Source of the DNA: SIG672 sp045535095
Lineage (GTDB): Bacteria; Bacillota; Clostridia; Oscillospirales; CAG-272
Direction of reading: 5' to 3'
DNA length: 63,061 bases
NCBI GenBank assembly: GCA_045535095.1
Contig: JAZSKY010000002.1
Coordinates: 1-63,061, forward strand
Positions 8,432-16,051 of this stretch are shown piece after piece (the stretch's first letter is position 1; every line of letters begins with the position of its first letter). Made by a program: the position numbers and the translations under genes. The notes below the pieces were generated by a model. The model saw nothing but the letters and a program-made list of their open reading frames with translations. It was not told where the DNA came from and searched no databases.

Positions 8432-9718
8432 ATGAAAACAAAGCTTTCTCGCCGTTTTTGGGCGGCACTTACAGTGTTTTCTCTTTTCGGACAGGTTGCG
8501 TGGGTAGTTGAAAATATGTATTTCAACGTCTTTATTTACAATATGTTCAACGCGAGCGCGTCGGATATTTCGATGATGGTTGCGGCGTCCGCTATCTCGG
8601 CGGCACTGACCACAGTATTTATCGGATCGCTCTCCGATAAGATAGGAAAGCGAAAGCTTTTCATCTGCGGAGGATATATCCTCTGGGGCGTTTCGATCTT
8701 CTCGTTCGTTTTGCTTCGCAGTGACGTTCTCGGAAAGCTCTTTCCGATGACTCTTTCGGCGGCAAGCCTCGGAATTACTCTGACGATAATCCTCGACTGC
8801 ATAATGACATTCTTCGGATCAAGCGCAAACGACGCTGCCTTCAACGCGTGGCTGACAGACTCCACCGACTCCTCGAACAGAGGCGCGGCAGAGGGAATAA
8901 ACGCTATGATGCCGCTTGTCGCAATACTCGTCGTTTTCGGCGGATTTATGTTCTTCGATCTCACCGCTGCATCGAGCTGGACTCTCATCTTCTCGATAAT
9001 CGGTGCGGTAGTCATACTCGTCGGCGTGCTTGGAATCTTCCTTATCGACGATCCCGATATTCGCCCCACCGAAACGGGATATTTTCATAATATCACCTAC
9101 GGATTCAGACCGCGCACAGTAAAGAAATATCCTCTTTTGTACGTGCTTCTTATCGCGTTTGCGGTCTTTAATATCTCGATACAGATATTTATGCCGTATC
9201 TTATCATCTACTACGAAAAGACACTCCAAATGGCAGATTACGTTCTCATAATGGCGCCTGCTATTATCGTAGCATCGGTCTTTACCGCCTTTTGGGGAAG
9301 AGTTTACGATAAGCGCGGACTCAGCTTTTCGCTCTCGGTTTCACTCGCATCTCTTGCATCGGGATACCTTATCCTCTATTTCACCCGCACAACGCTTCCC
9401 GTGTTTGTCGGATCGCTCCTTATGATGAGCGGATACCTCTCGGCAATGGCGGTATTCGGCGCGGTGATACGCGACTATACCCCCGAGGGGAAATCGGGAA
9501 TGTTCCAAGGGCTGCGTATCTTCTCGCAGGTGCTTGTTCCCGGTGTTGTCGGACCTGCTATCGGAGCGGCGGTGCTTAAAAACGCCGAGCTTATCACAAA
9601 CAGCGACGGCACGACCTCCTTTTTACCTAACGAAAACATCTTCATAACCGCACTGCTCGCCCTTGTAGTTCTTTTAGTACCTATGGCGTTCTTCCTTAAA
9701 AAAAGGAAGGAAAAATAA
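8432..9718 (+). CDS. MFS transporter
   Basis: A 428-residue membrane protein with around twelve hydrophobic segments and the major-facilitator loop signature between segments 2 and 3, here GSLSDKIGKRKL at about residue 65. It is a proton- or sodium-coupled secondary transporter; its substrate is unknown. The sequence GRVYDKRG in the second half repeats the loop motif, as expected for this two-fold fold. It begins eleven bases after the DUF362 gene behind an AAGGAG site and is last in the operon, ending at a strong hairpin shared with the convergent gene. Confidence 0.87.
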   Translation: MKTKLSRRFWAALTVFSLFGQVAWVVENMYFNVFIYNMFNASASDISMMVAASAISAALTTVFIGSLSDKIGKRKLFICGGYILWGVSIFSFVLLRSDVLGKLFPMTLSAASLGITLTIILDCIMTFFGSSANDAAFNAWLTDSTDSSNRGAAEGINAMMPLVAILVVFGGFMFFDLTAASSWTLIFSIIGAVVILVGVLGIFLIDDPDIRPTETGYFHNITYGFRPRTVKKYPLLYVLLIAFAVFNISIQIFMPYLIIYYEKTLQMADYVLIMAPAIIVASVFTAFWGRVYDKRGLSFSLSVSLASLASGYLILYFTRTTLPVFVGSLLMMSGYLSAMAVFGAVIRDYTPEGKSGMFQGLRIFSQVLVPGVVGPAIGAAVLKNAELITNSDGTTSFLPNENIFITALLALVVLLVPMAFFLKKRKEK

Positions 9719-9726
9719 ATAAAAAT

Positions 9727-9759
9727 AAAGCGTGTGGCATTTGCCACACGCTTTTGTTT
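9727..9759. terminator. Bidirectional rho-independent terminator
   Basis: AAAGCGTGTGGC (9727-9738) pairs with GCCACACGCTTTT (9743-9755), with A- and T-runs on both sides. It separates the plus-strand MFS gene from the convergent lipoprotein gene. Confidence 0.9.
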
Positions 9760-11100
9760 TTACGATAATTTAATTGTTACGTCTCTGCGCTCCTCGGTGG
9801 GGTTTGTGACCGAGATCACGTCACCTGCCGAGAAAACGTACTCGAAATTGCCGTTTTCGTCCGAGGTTATCTCGCTGCCGTTTATCTTAACGCTTATCTG
9901 CTTGTCCTTTATTTTGAGAGTAGTTGCATTAAGAAGAAGCGAAACGAAATGATACTCCTCGCCTGAGGGGATAGAGAAGGTAACCGACGAGTCAAGAAGG
10001 ATTATCGGATTATTCGTATCGCCGTCGAGACAGTTGAGAAGGAACTCGACCTCGCTGACGCTCGCCTTACTTGTGGAAGCGATCGCAATAGAGATCTCGT
10101 CGCCTGCGTTCACGTAAACGTACTGCGAAACCTTACCCTCGGTGTAGGGGGAAACCTCCATTGTCGTCTTGTTGTAGAGCATAATGGTATTGTGCGAGGT
10201 ATAGGATACTACCTGAAGAAATCCGTTTCTTTCTGCTACGTATCCGTAATAAACGGTCTTGTCCTTTTCAACGCTTACTGTATAGGTGGTGTCGAGAAGA
10301 GCGTCAAAGGGAAGCTCGGGCGAGCCGGGAATGGACTCGAACTCAAGGTTTAAAGACTTTTCAGCGTCCGTCTTGTTTATAATTTTAAGTACGGTAGGTG
10401 AGAAATGGCTTTCGGGAATGAGTCTGAACTCGATCTTTCCGTTTTCGTCGGGAGTGTAGGTGTTTTCGTCGTAGATTATCTCGATGTCGGTAGCGTTTAT
10501 TTTGAGGATTCTCTCACCGCCGCCTATCGAATAGAAGAAATCGGAGCTTGCCGCAAGAATAAGAGGCGAGCCGTCAAGGGCAACGGGAAAGGGACGCTCC
10601 GCGCTTCCGTCGGGAGTGATGTTCTCAACGAGTATTTCGCTCTCTGTCTCGCTTTCGCTGACAGTTAAGGGGTAAGAGGGCTGATACTCGGAATATCCGT
10701 CGGGGAGAGATTCAAAGCTGAGCGTGTAAGCGCCGACTGCAAGAGAGGCGTTGAAGCATCCGTTTGTATCGGTCTTACCGCGAAGAGCTTCGTCATATCC
10801 GAAATAGAGCACGAACTCTGCATCGGCAACGGGAGTGCCATCCTGATCGGTAACCTTTATAACGTGGCTTATCTTAAGCTCGGCAGGAGCAGACTCCTTG
10901 CCGCAGACGTCACAGATGCCGTCGGAATTTTCGTCACTGTGCTCGGTACACTCGGTCTTTTTCTCGATCGGCGTGGAGCATACGTCGCATGCGCCGTCCG
11001 CGTTTTCGTCAACGTGCGAGGTGCAAGTGTCGGTAGTGCAAGCCGAAAAGAGAAGTGCTACGAGAGCAAATATAGATATCAGAGATATTATTTTCTTCAT
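9760..11100 (-). CDS. Lipoprotein with two Asp/Cys repeats and a prealbumin-like domain
   Basis: A 446-residue predicted lipoprotein: a lysine-containing signal peptide ends in the lipobox LFSAC (Cys21). After it come two copies of an H-x-D-E-N-x-D-G-x-C-D-x-C motif (about residues 29-42 and 53-67), which also occurs in other proteins of this window. Next is a Cna-B/carboxypeptidase-regulatory-like beta domain (about 78-155) with a GTPVADAEFVLYFG start and a PDGY motif. The remainder is beta-rich, with no recognised enzyme motif. I infer a cell-surface protein of unknown ligand; the D-N-D-G pattern could bind calcium and the cysteines could form disulfides or bind metal. It has its own promoter and terminator. 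ATG 11100 follows a GGAGG site. Confidence 0.8.
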   Translation of the reverse strand: MKKIISLISIFALVALLFSACTTDTCTSHVDENADGACDVCSTPIEKKTECTEHSDENSDGICDVCGKESAPAELKISHVIKVTDQDGTPVADAEFVLYFGYDEALRGKTDTNGCFNASLAVGAYTLSFESLPDGYSEYQPSYPLTVSESETESEILVENITPDGSAERPFPVALDGSPLILAASSDFFYSIGGGERILKINATDIEIIYDENTYTPDENGKIEFRLIPESHFSPTVLKIINKTDAEKSLNLEFESIPGSPELPFDALLDTTYTVSVEKDKTVYYGYVAERNGFLQVVSYTSHNTIMLYNKTTMEVSPYTEGKVSQYVYVNAGDEISIAIASTSKASVSEVEFLLNCLDGDTNNPIILLDSSVTFSIPSGEEYHFVSLLLNATTLKIKDKQISVKINGSEITSDENGNFEYVFSAGDVISVTNPTEERRDVTIKLS

Positions 11101-11130
11101 TTTTCCTCCAAGAAGATCAAAATATAGATT

Positions 11131-11159
11131 ATTATAACATTTTTTCGATCACTTTGCAA
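11131..11159 (-). promoter_or_regulatory. Sigma-A promoter of the 9.8-11.1 kb lipoprotein gene
   Basis: TTGCAA (11159-11154), 17 bases, TATAAT (11136-11131) on the minus strand. Confidence 0.75.
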
Positions 11160-11181
11160 GGGGTTTTGAAAAAAGAAAGAA

Positions 11182-11209
11182 AAAACAGCAGACCGAAGTC
11201 TGCTGTTTT
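11182..11209 (-). terminator. Rho-independent terminator after the LPxTG-less surface protein gene
   Basis: AAAACAGCAGAC (11182-11193) pairs perfectly with GTCTGCTGTTTT (11198-11209), loop CGAA, followed on the minus strand by T-rich sequence. Confidence 0.9.
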
Positions 11210-11227
11210 GGTTAATCTGAATATGAA

Positions 11228-12094
11228 TTACTCAGCGATTCTCTTCTTGGAAACGATAGCGCATCCGAAGATAGAAGCAAGAGCAACTGCTGCAACTGCA
11301 ACGTAGAGTGCAGTGCTGTCGCCGTTCTCGGGCGATCCGCTATTGCCGCCTGCGGGAGCATCAACCTTCTTGGTGATGATAAGGTTGATAGTATCAGAGG
11401 TCTCGGGACCGGGCATGGGAATATTGGAAGAAATGAAGCCCTCAAAGGTTTCGCCTGCAGCAAGAGTAACCTCATAGGGCGCTTCAAACCATTCGCTACC
11501 GTACTGATCTTCAACACCGATAGAAGCATTCTCTTCGCCGTCAGCAGCAGCAATAATATATGTACCTGCTTCGGTTGCGGTGAATGTAACAGCTACTTCT
11601 TTAGCGGTGAAGTTTTCGATAGCAATGTCGATGTCGTTTGCGCCGAGAGTAAGCTCGATAGCTTCGGGCTCTACAGGACCGGTGCCGCTTCCGTCAGCGG
11701 GAATGCACTCCTGAGGCATGCTCATACCGAAACGAACCATAAGGGTTTCGCCTTCAATGGTGAAGAATATGTAATTTGCTGCTTCGGGATCTCCGGTATT
11801 TCCGTCCTCGACGGTGATAGCTACAGCGTCACCATCAAAGGTGTAGGTGTAGGTTCCGCTAAATCCAGAGTAGTTATCATCAACGATGGTGAGGATTCCG
11901 CCGCCAAGGCTAGTTCTCTGGAAGGTCAATGTGTAAGCTACGACGTGCATTGCGGGAGGTGCCATAGAGTTGAGAACCTCATATTCGTCGCCATCCATGA
12001 GATCAGCGAAAGTGGTGCGAGGCGCCGCTGAAACGGTGAGTGCCATAGTAAGTACCATAGCAAGAACTAAAATGGTTGCGATCAGTTTTTTCAT
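11228..12094 (-). CDS. Secreted, membrane-anchored beta-sandwich protein
   Basis: A 288-residue protein with a classical signal peptide (cleavage near VSA, residue 23) and a C-terminal membrane segment (about 262-283) followed by KKR. The anchor has no LPxTG signal, so it is a type-I membrane anchor. The N-terminal half (about 30-130) is beta-rich and unrecognised. Residues 146-242 form a module that reappears at the C-terminus of the 717-residue lipoprotein next door: both have the FTAxEAGTYxI core, an N-A-S-x-G-x-E-D-x-Y-G stretch and end in an I-x-L-x-I-T-K strand. The module resembles pre-peptidase C-terminal type beta-sandwiches, but no function can be assigned. It is transcribed alone, from a near-consensus promoter with a conspicuous inverted repeat in its leader. 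Confidence 0.8.
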   Translation of the reverse strand: MKKLIATILVLAMVLTMALTVSAAPRTTFADLMDGDEYEVLNSMAPPAMHVVAYTLTFQRTSLGGGILTIVDDNYSGFSGTYTYTFDGDAVAITVEDGNTGDPEAANYIFFTIEGETLMVRFGMSMPQECIPADGSGTGPVEPEAIELTLGANDIDIAIENFTAKEVAVTFTATEAGTYIIAAADGEENASIGVEDQYGSEWFEAPYEVTLAAGETFEGFISSNIPMPGPETSDTINLIITKKVDAPAGGNSGSPENGDSTALYVAVAAVALASIFGCAIVSKKRIAE

Positions 12095-12124
12095 TTTAAA
12101 ATTCCTTTCTGAAAACTGAAAATT

Positions 12125-12154
12125 AAACTAATTCAGTATATTTTTAATTAGTTT
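12125..12154. repeat. Inverted repeat in the leader of the 11.2-12.1 kb gene
   Basis: AAACTAATT (12125-12133) and AATTAGTTT (12146-12154) form a perfect 9-bp inverted repeat with a 12-base spacer. It begins at about the predicted transcription start of the minus-strand gene. It may be an operator or a 5' stem-loop that protects the mRNA. Confidence 0.6.
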
Positions 12155-12160
12155 GTGTAT

Positions 12161-12189
12161 ATTTTATCACCCTTTTCTTGATATGTCAA
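12161..12189 (-). promoter_or_regulatory. Sigma-A promoter of the 11.2-12.1 kb surface protein gene
   Basis: TTGACA (12189-12184), 17 bases, TAAAAT (12166-12161) on the minus strand. Confidence 0.85.
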
Positions 12190-12252
12190 CAGTTTTTTGA
12201 CAAAATATTAACTTATTGGTAAAAAAACTAACGTTTGGGGAGAAAAAATACA

Positions 12253-12280
12253 AAAAAACGAGCCGAAAGGCTCGTTTTTT
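12253..12280 (-). terminator. Rho-independent terminator of the MoxR/VWA operon
   Basis: AAAAAACGAGCC pairs with GGCTCGTTTTTT around a GAAA tetraloop. It is the first clear terminator found downstream of the promoter at 23.9 kb on the minus strand. Confidence 0.9.
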
Positions 12281-12289
12281 ATATATGGA

Positions 12290-14443
12290 TTATGCTTTGG
12301 TGATTACGAGGTCGATAGTATCTGGCTCGAAGTTATCGGTCATAACGAGGAACGAGAAGCTTTCGCCTGATTCAAGAGTAATCTCGTAAGGAAGTTCAAA
12401 GGTAGAAAATCCGTATGCATCTTCCGTACCGCAGGAGGCATTAGTCTCGCCTGCTGCTGCACTGATGGTGTAAGTTCCGGCTTCGATTGCCGTGAAGGTT
12501 ACGTTAACGCCCATAAACGAGTTGACAACATTAATCGAGTTTTCTCCAAGGTTGAGTTCTGTTCCGGCAGGAATATCCTCTCCGCCGCCAATATCTCCGC
12601 CTTCTTCATCAACGGTTGCGTCGGTGATAGTGAAGGTGACCTCTGCATCTGCGCTTGCGTTAAGAGTTGCAACAGCGGCAATAGCGCCCGACATATAGTA
12701 GTCGATCTGCTCACCCGATACGATCGCGCTCCAGCCGTTGTTTACGTCAACGTTTGCGTTGTTCCAAGTGATAATGAACGACTTATACATTGCGTTCGCG
12801 GTGAAGCCTTCAACGTAAATGTTGTACGAAACGCCTGCGGTCATAGTTACGGTATTAGTACCAACGGTAAGCTCGATCTTGTTTTCGAACTCCTCGATAA
12901 CTACGTCAGCGGTGTCAGAAGCGCCCTTAAGAAGGAAGGGAATGCTTCCGCCCACTGCTGTGACCTGAACCTCTCTTGCCCAGGTTGCGCCGTCGTCAAC
13001 GCTTACCTCGAAGCCTTCGGGTGCCTTGATGATGAAGAGTGCGCCGTCCCATGCTTCGTTGAATACGTTGAGGGTACCCTCTGCGCCTGCCTTGGCGGTG
13101 TAGGTGGTTGTATCGCTCTCAACGAGGTATCCTGCGTGGGTAATGGTGATAGTTGCGTCAACGGTGGTTTCGGTGGTCTCGAAGTTGCTTGCCTTTACGT
13201 AGAAGCAGATCTTCTCGCCTGCTTCAAGGTTTGCGGTGATGAAGTCGCCCCAGATGCCTGCCATGTAGCTGTATTCTTCGCTCCACTGATAGAAATAAAT
13301 GTCCTCGCTGTCAGCGACTATCGAGTAAGCGCCTGCCTTGGGTGCGGTGAACTCTGCGGTGAAGTATTCGCCGTAGGTGAAGGTGTGGCTGTTCTCGCCC
13401 TCGTTTACTGCAGTAGAGCTGAAGGAAACGATCTCAAAGTCAAACTCGAAGGTAGAAGAGCTGAGATCCTGGCACTGAACGGTGAAGCTTACGTCTGCTC
13501 CGTCAGCGGTAGCGCCAACTGTAACAGAGGTATCAAGCATATCGTTCCAAGCGAGGTTTTCAGCCTCAGAGGAGATCTGATAGAGTCCTGCGGTGGGCGC
13601 CTTGAAGCTTACGTTCATAACAACGCCTGTGGGGAGAGAGTAAGTACCCTTAGTGCCTACAAGAACAACGTCCTCGTAGGAAACGATGGTATATTCGAAG
13701 GGAATTACCTTATCGTCGGGAATTTCGTATGGCCAGATAGAAGCCTTGACGGTGAATTCTCCTGCCTCGGCAACCTCAAACATGTAAACCTGAGTAAAGG
13801 ACCAGAGGTTTTCCTCGCTTTCCTCGTCGAGCATTCCGCCGTAGTTTACGCCAGACTCATCGGTAGAGAAGATCGCGTACTTGCCTGCCGCAGGAGCGTT
13901 GAAGGTAACTGTCTGATAGTAGGTTACCCAAGCCTGCTCAACCGCGATAGATCCGTCGCCCGTGGTGACCACTTCGCCGAACACGGTCTTGAATGCCGAG
14001 ATGCTGACAGAGGTGTTTGCATTGATGGATGCTACCTTAACGGTATAAACGAGCTTAGAGTCCTTAGCCTCGGGCTCGCCAACGATCTCTGCGCCGTTTA
14101 CCGAAAGAGCGTAGTCGCTGTCAACGGTAGCCTTGAAGGTGACGTCAGTGCCGGGTGCGCCCGAAAGAGTGCCATCAACGGTAACGTTCTCGGGAGCATT
14201 TACCGTAACGAAATACGCGGTAACGTATCCGCAGACGTCACAAATGCCGTCCTCTGTGCCTGTGTGAGCGGCAAGATCCGATTTTTCGGAAGTATGCTCG
14301 CAGTTTGCCGCATGCCAATGGTTTTCAGCGTCTGACGACCACTCGGCAGCGAAGGTGTGTGTGTGTTCTACCTTGTCAGTGCAGCTCGCAAGGGCTGTGA
14401 GCGCAAATACAAAGCAAAGAACGAGAGAGATTATTCTCTTCAT
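12290..14443 (-). CDS. Multi-module lipoprotein with a His/Cys motif and four AG-x-Y-x-I modules
   Basis: A 717-residue predicted lipoprotein with lipobox LASC (Cys21). The mature N-terminus carries the pattern H-x-H ... W-x-S-D ... H-W-H ... C-E-H ... D-G-I-C-D-V-C-G (about residues 27-72). A bacterial-repeat-like strand region follows, then beta-rich modules with the core F-x-A-P-x-A-G-x-Y-x-I at about 181, 280 and 365, and a last one, F-T-A-I-E-A-G-T-Y-T-I, at about 650. The last module matches the C-terminal module of the neighbouring 288-residue surface protein. Start: ATG 14443 follows AAAGGAGG; an upstream in-frame ATG adds eight residues and no signal-peptide sense. It lies 39 bases after the previous gene without a hairpin between, so it is probably the last gene of the MoxR/VWA operon. 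Function unknown; likely surface binding or assembly. Confidence 0.8.
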   Translation of the reverse strand: MKRIISLVLCFVFALTALASCTDKVEHTHTFAAEWSSDAENHWHAANCEHTSEKSDLAAHTGTEDGICDVCGYVTAYFVTVNAPENVTVDGTLSGAPGTDVTFKATVDSDYALSVNGAEIVGEPEAKDSKLVYTVKVASINANTSVSISAFKTVFGEVVTTGDGSIAVEQAWVTYYQTVTFNAPAAGKYAIFSTDESGVNYGGMLDEESEENLWSFTQVYMFEVAEAGEFTVKASIWPYEIPDDKVIPFEYTIVSYEDVVLVGTKGTYSLPTGVVMNVSFKAPTAGLYQISSEAENLAWNDMLDTSVTVGATADGADVSFTVQCQDLSSSTFEFDFEIVSFSSTAVNEGENSHTFTYGEYFTAEFTAPKAGAYSIVADSEDIYFYQWSEEYSYMAGIWGDFITANLEAGEKICFYVKASNFETTETTVDATITITHAGYLVESDTTTYTAKAGAEGTLNVFNEAWDGALFIIKAPEGFEVSVDDGATWAREVQVTAVGGSIPFLLKGASDTADVVIEEFENKIELTVGTNTVTMTAGVSYNIYVEGFTANAMYKSFIITWNNANVDVNNGWSAIVSGEQIDYYMSGAIAAVATLNASADAEVTFTITDATVDEEGGDIGGGEDIPAGTELNLGENSINVVNSFMGVNVTFTAIEAGTYTISAAAGETNASCGTEDAYGFSTFELPYEITLESGESFSFLVMTDNFEPDTIDLVITKA

Positions 14444-14482
14444 AATTTTTGCCTCCTTTAAAAGCATAAATTTATTTTAATT

Positions 14483-16051
14483 TTATTTTTCAACGTAATA
14501 TCCGCAGGCGAACAGCCACTGATCGTCCTCGTCTGCATATACCGAAATGCTCGGATTTGTCTCAACGAAGCCGTTTCCGTCGAAGAAGAGAAGCTGCGAG
14601 ATGCTGAATTTCTGCAAAAATGCCTTCAGTTCTTCTGTTACGGCGTAAAGTCCGTCGCTATTGGTGTAGTTCGCGTATCCGCCGACTCCGACCGCCTCTA
14701 CGGGACATCTTCTGCAGTCTGCGTGACAGCGAGTACAAGCCTCGGTACAAGCACCGATATATCCCGTGTTACACTGATTTCTGAGTCTGCAAGGGCAGCT
14801 TGTCGTACAGAAATAAGGTCCGCTATCTCCGGGGGGATCTACGAGAAGCGCCTCAAACCCCTCGATGAAGAGCTTATAGTTTTCGGTTCCGCCAGAAACG
14901 GTCAGAACCTTGTTTCCTGCAAGCTCGATGGTTGTAAAGGGTGAGTCGATAAATCTGCACGCCGTGCTTATATATGCATACAGAATCGGACCGTATCCGT
15001 GTGTCTCGGGATATTTTGCCTCGTCGTAGAGGTGATAATATCCGTCGCCGCCGTTTTCCTTTGCCCAAAGCTTGTAGAGCGATCCGTCAAAGATGTTCGC
15101 GCTCGCGCCTCCCACCGTTTGAGTGGTCTCCGCGCCGACAAATTCATATTTTGAAGGATCGTAATCAGGTTGCTGAACGAGAGTCTCGCTCGGAATTATG
15201 AGTCCCGATTCTATGTGCGGCATTGAAAATTCGCCGTCAAGCATTATGACGAAATAAACGTGTACGGGATATTCGCCGCTCTTCGAGTCTGCCTTGATAC
15301 CGAAGGTGAAGGTGACCTGACCGCCGTTTCCTATCATTTCATCGGCGATATTTACGTCAAGCTTGAAGTTCTTCGTGAAGGAGGACTGCGCTCCTCCGTC
15401 GTCGGCAGTAAAGTCAAGCTGCTTGAAATATGCGTTTGCGCCGTAGTAATTCGCTTTCGGATTTACAGTGTTTTCAACTGTATCGGTCCACGAATGTATC
15501 GAATAGGTTCCGCTCTTTCTCGGGGAAAATTCGAAATAGACCTCATCGCCTGCGTCCTCGATCTCAGCGCGGTAAACGCCCGTCGATGCGATATTTATAC
15601 AGCTGTTGTAGAGGTGATTTCCTTTACCCTTCGTCTCAACGAGGCGGTAAAGCTTTATGACAACGTTTTTACTGTCGCTCGTTGCGGTATATGCGCTCGG
15701 ATCGTATCCGTAGCCGTCGGGGATATCCGAAAGGGTTACCTTGTAGTCTCCGTCGAGTCCGCTGATCCTTGCAACTCCGTCCTCACCGATCTTTGCCTTG
15801 TGGAAGGAGAATCCGTCGTTCCACTGAACGTATATCTCCTTGTCGGGGGTGGGAATATAGACCTGCGAATTGTATTCGAGAGATACTGTGAAATCGCCTG
15901 ACGTGTCAGTGCCGCTTGGCCGGTCGGTCTGATCCTCGCCGCCTTGAGAAGCACCGCTCGACGATCCGATAGGAGAATACTCTCCGCACGAGGCAAGTAT
16001 CATTGAAAGGGAAAGAAGGAGGATAAGAAGAGAGAAAATCTTATTTTTCAT
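14483..16051 (-). CDS. Lipoprotein with a nine-cysteine cluster, unknown function
   Basis: A 522-residue predicted lipoprotein, lipobox LASC (Cys22), then a Ser/Gly/Asp-rich linker. Residues 54-135 look like a prealbumin-type domain with a PDGY motif similar to that in the 446-residue lipoprotein at 9.8-11.1 kb. A segment near 174-186 (F-S-P-R-K-S-G-T-Y-S-I) matches the AG-x-Y-x-I module of the neighbours. Most striking is a cluster of nine cysteines between 415 and 449 (positions 415, 419, 421, 427, 435, 439, 442, 446, 449), with basic residues and no CxxCH heme motif. This could be a disulfide knot or a metal site; I do not recognise it. Its ATG overlaps the stop of the upstream VWA gene by four bases, so it is translationally coupled to the MoxR/VWA machinery. 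Confidence 0.8.
   Translation of the reverse strand: MKNKIFSLLILLLSLSMILASCGEYSPIGSSSGASQGGEDQTDRPSGTDTSGDFTVSLEYNSQVYIPTPDKEIYVQWNDGFSFHKAKIGEDGVARISGLDGDYKVTLSDIPDGYGYDPSAYTATSDSKNVVIKLYRLVETKGKGNHLYNSCINIASTGVYRAEIEDAGDEVYFEFSPRKSGTYSIHSWTDTVENTVNPKANYYGANAYFKQLDFTADDGGAQSSFTKNFKLDVNIADEMIGNGGQVTFTFGIKADSKSGEYPVHVYFVIMLDGEFSMPHIESGLIIPSETLVQQPDYDPSKYEFVGAETTQTVGGASANIFDGSLYKLWAKENGGDGYYHLYDEAKYPETHGYGPILYAYISTACRFIDSPFTTIELAGNKVLTVSGGTENYKLFIEGFEALLVDPPGDSGPYFCTTSCPCRLRNQCNTGYIGACTEACTRCHADCRRCPVEAVGVGGYANYTNSDGLYAVTEELKAFLQKFSISQLLFFDGNGFVETNPSISVYADEDDQWLFACGYYVEK

Noticed and set aside
13136..14335. A 399-codon open frame on the plus strand
   Set aside because: Antisense to the 717-residue lipoprotein; biased composition typical of a shadow frame.
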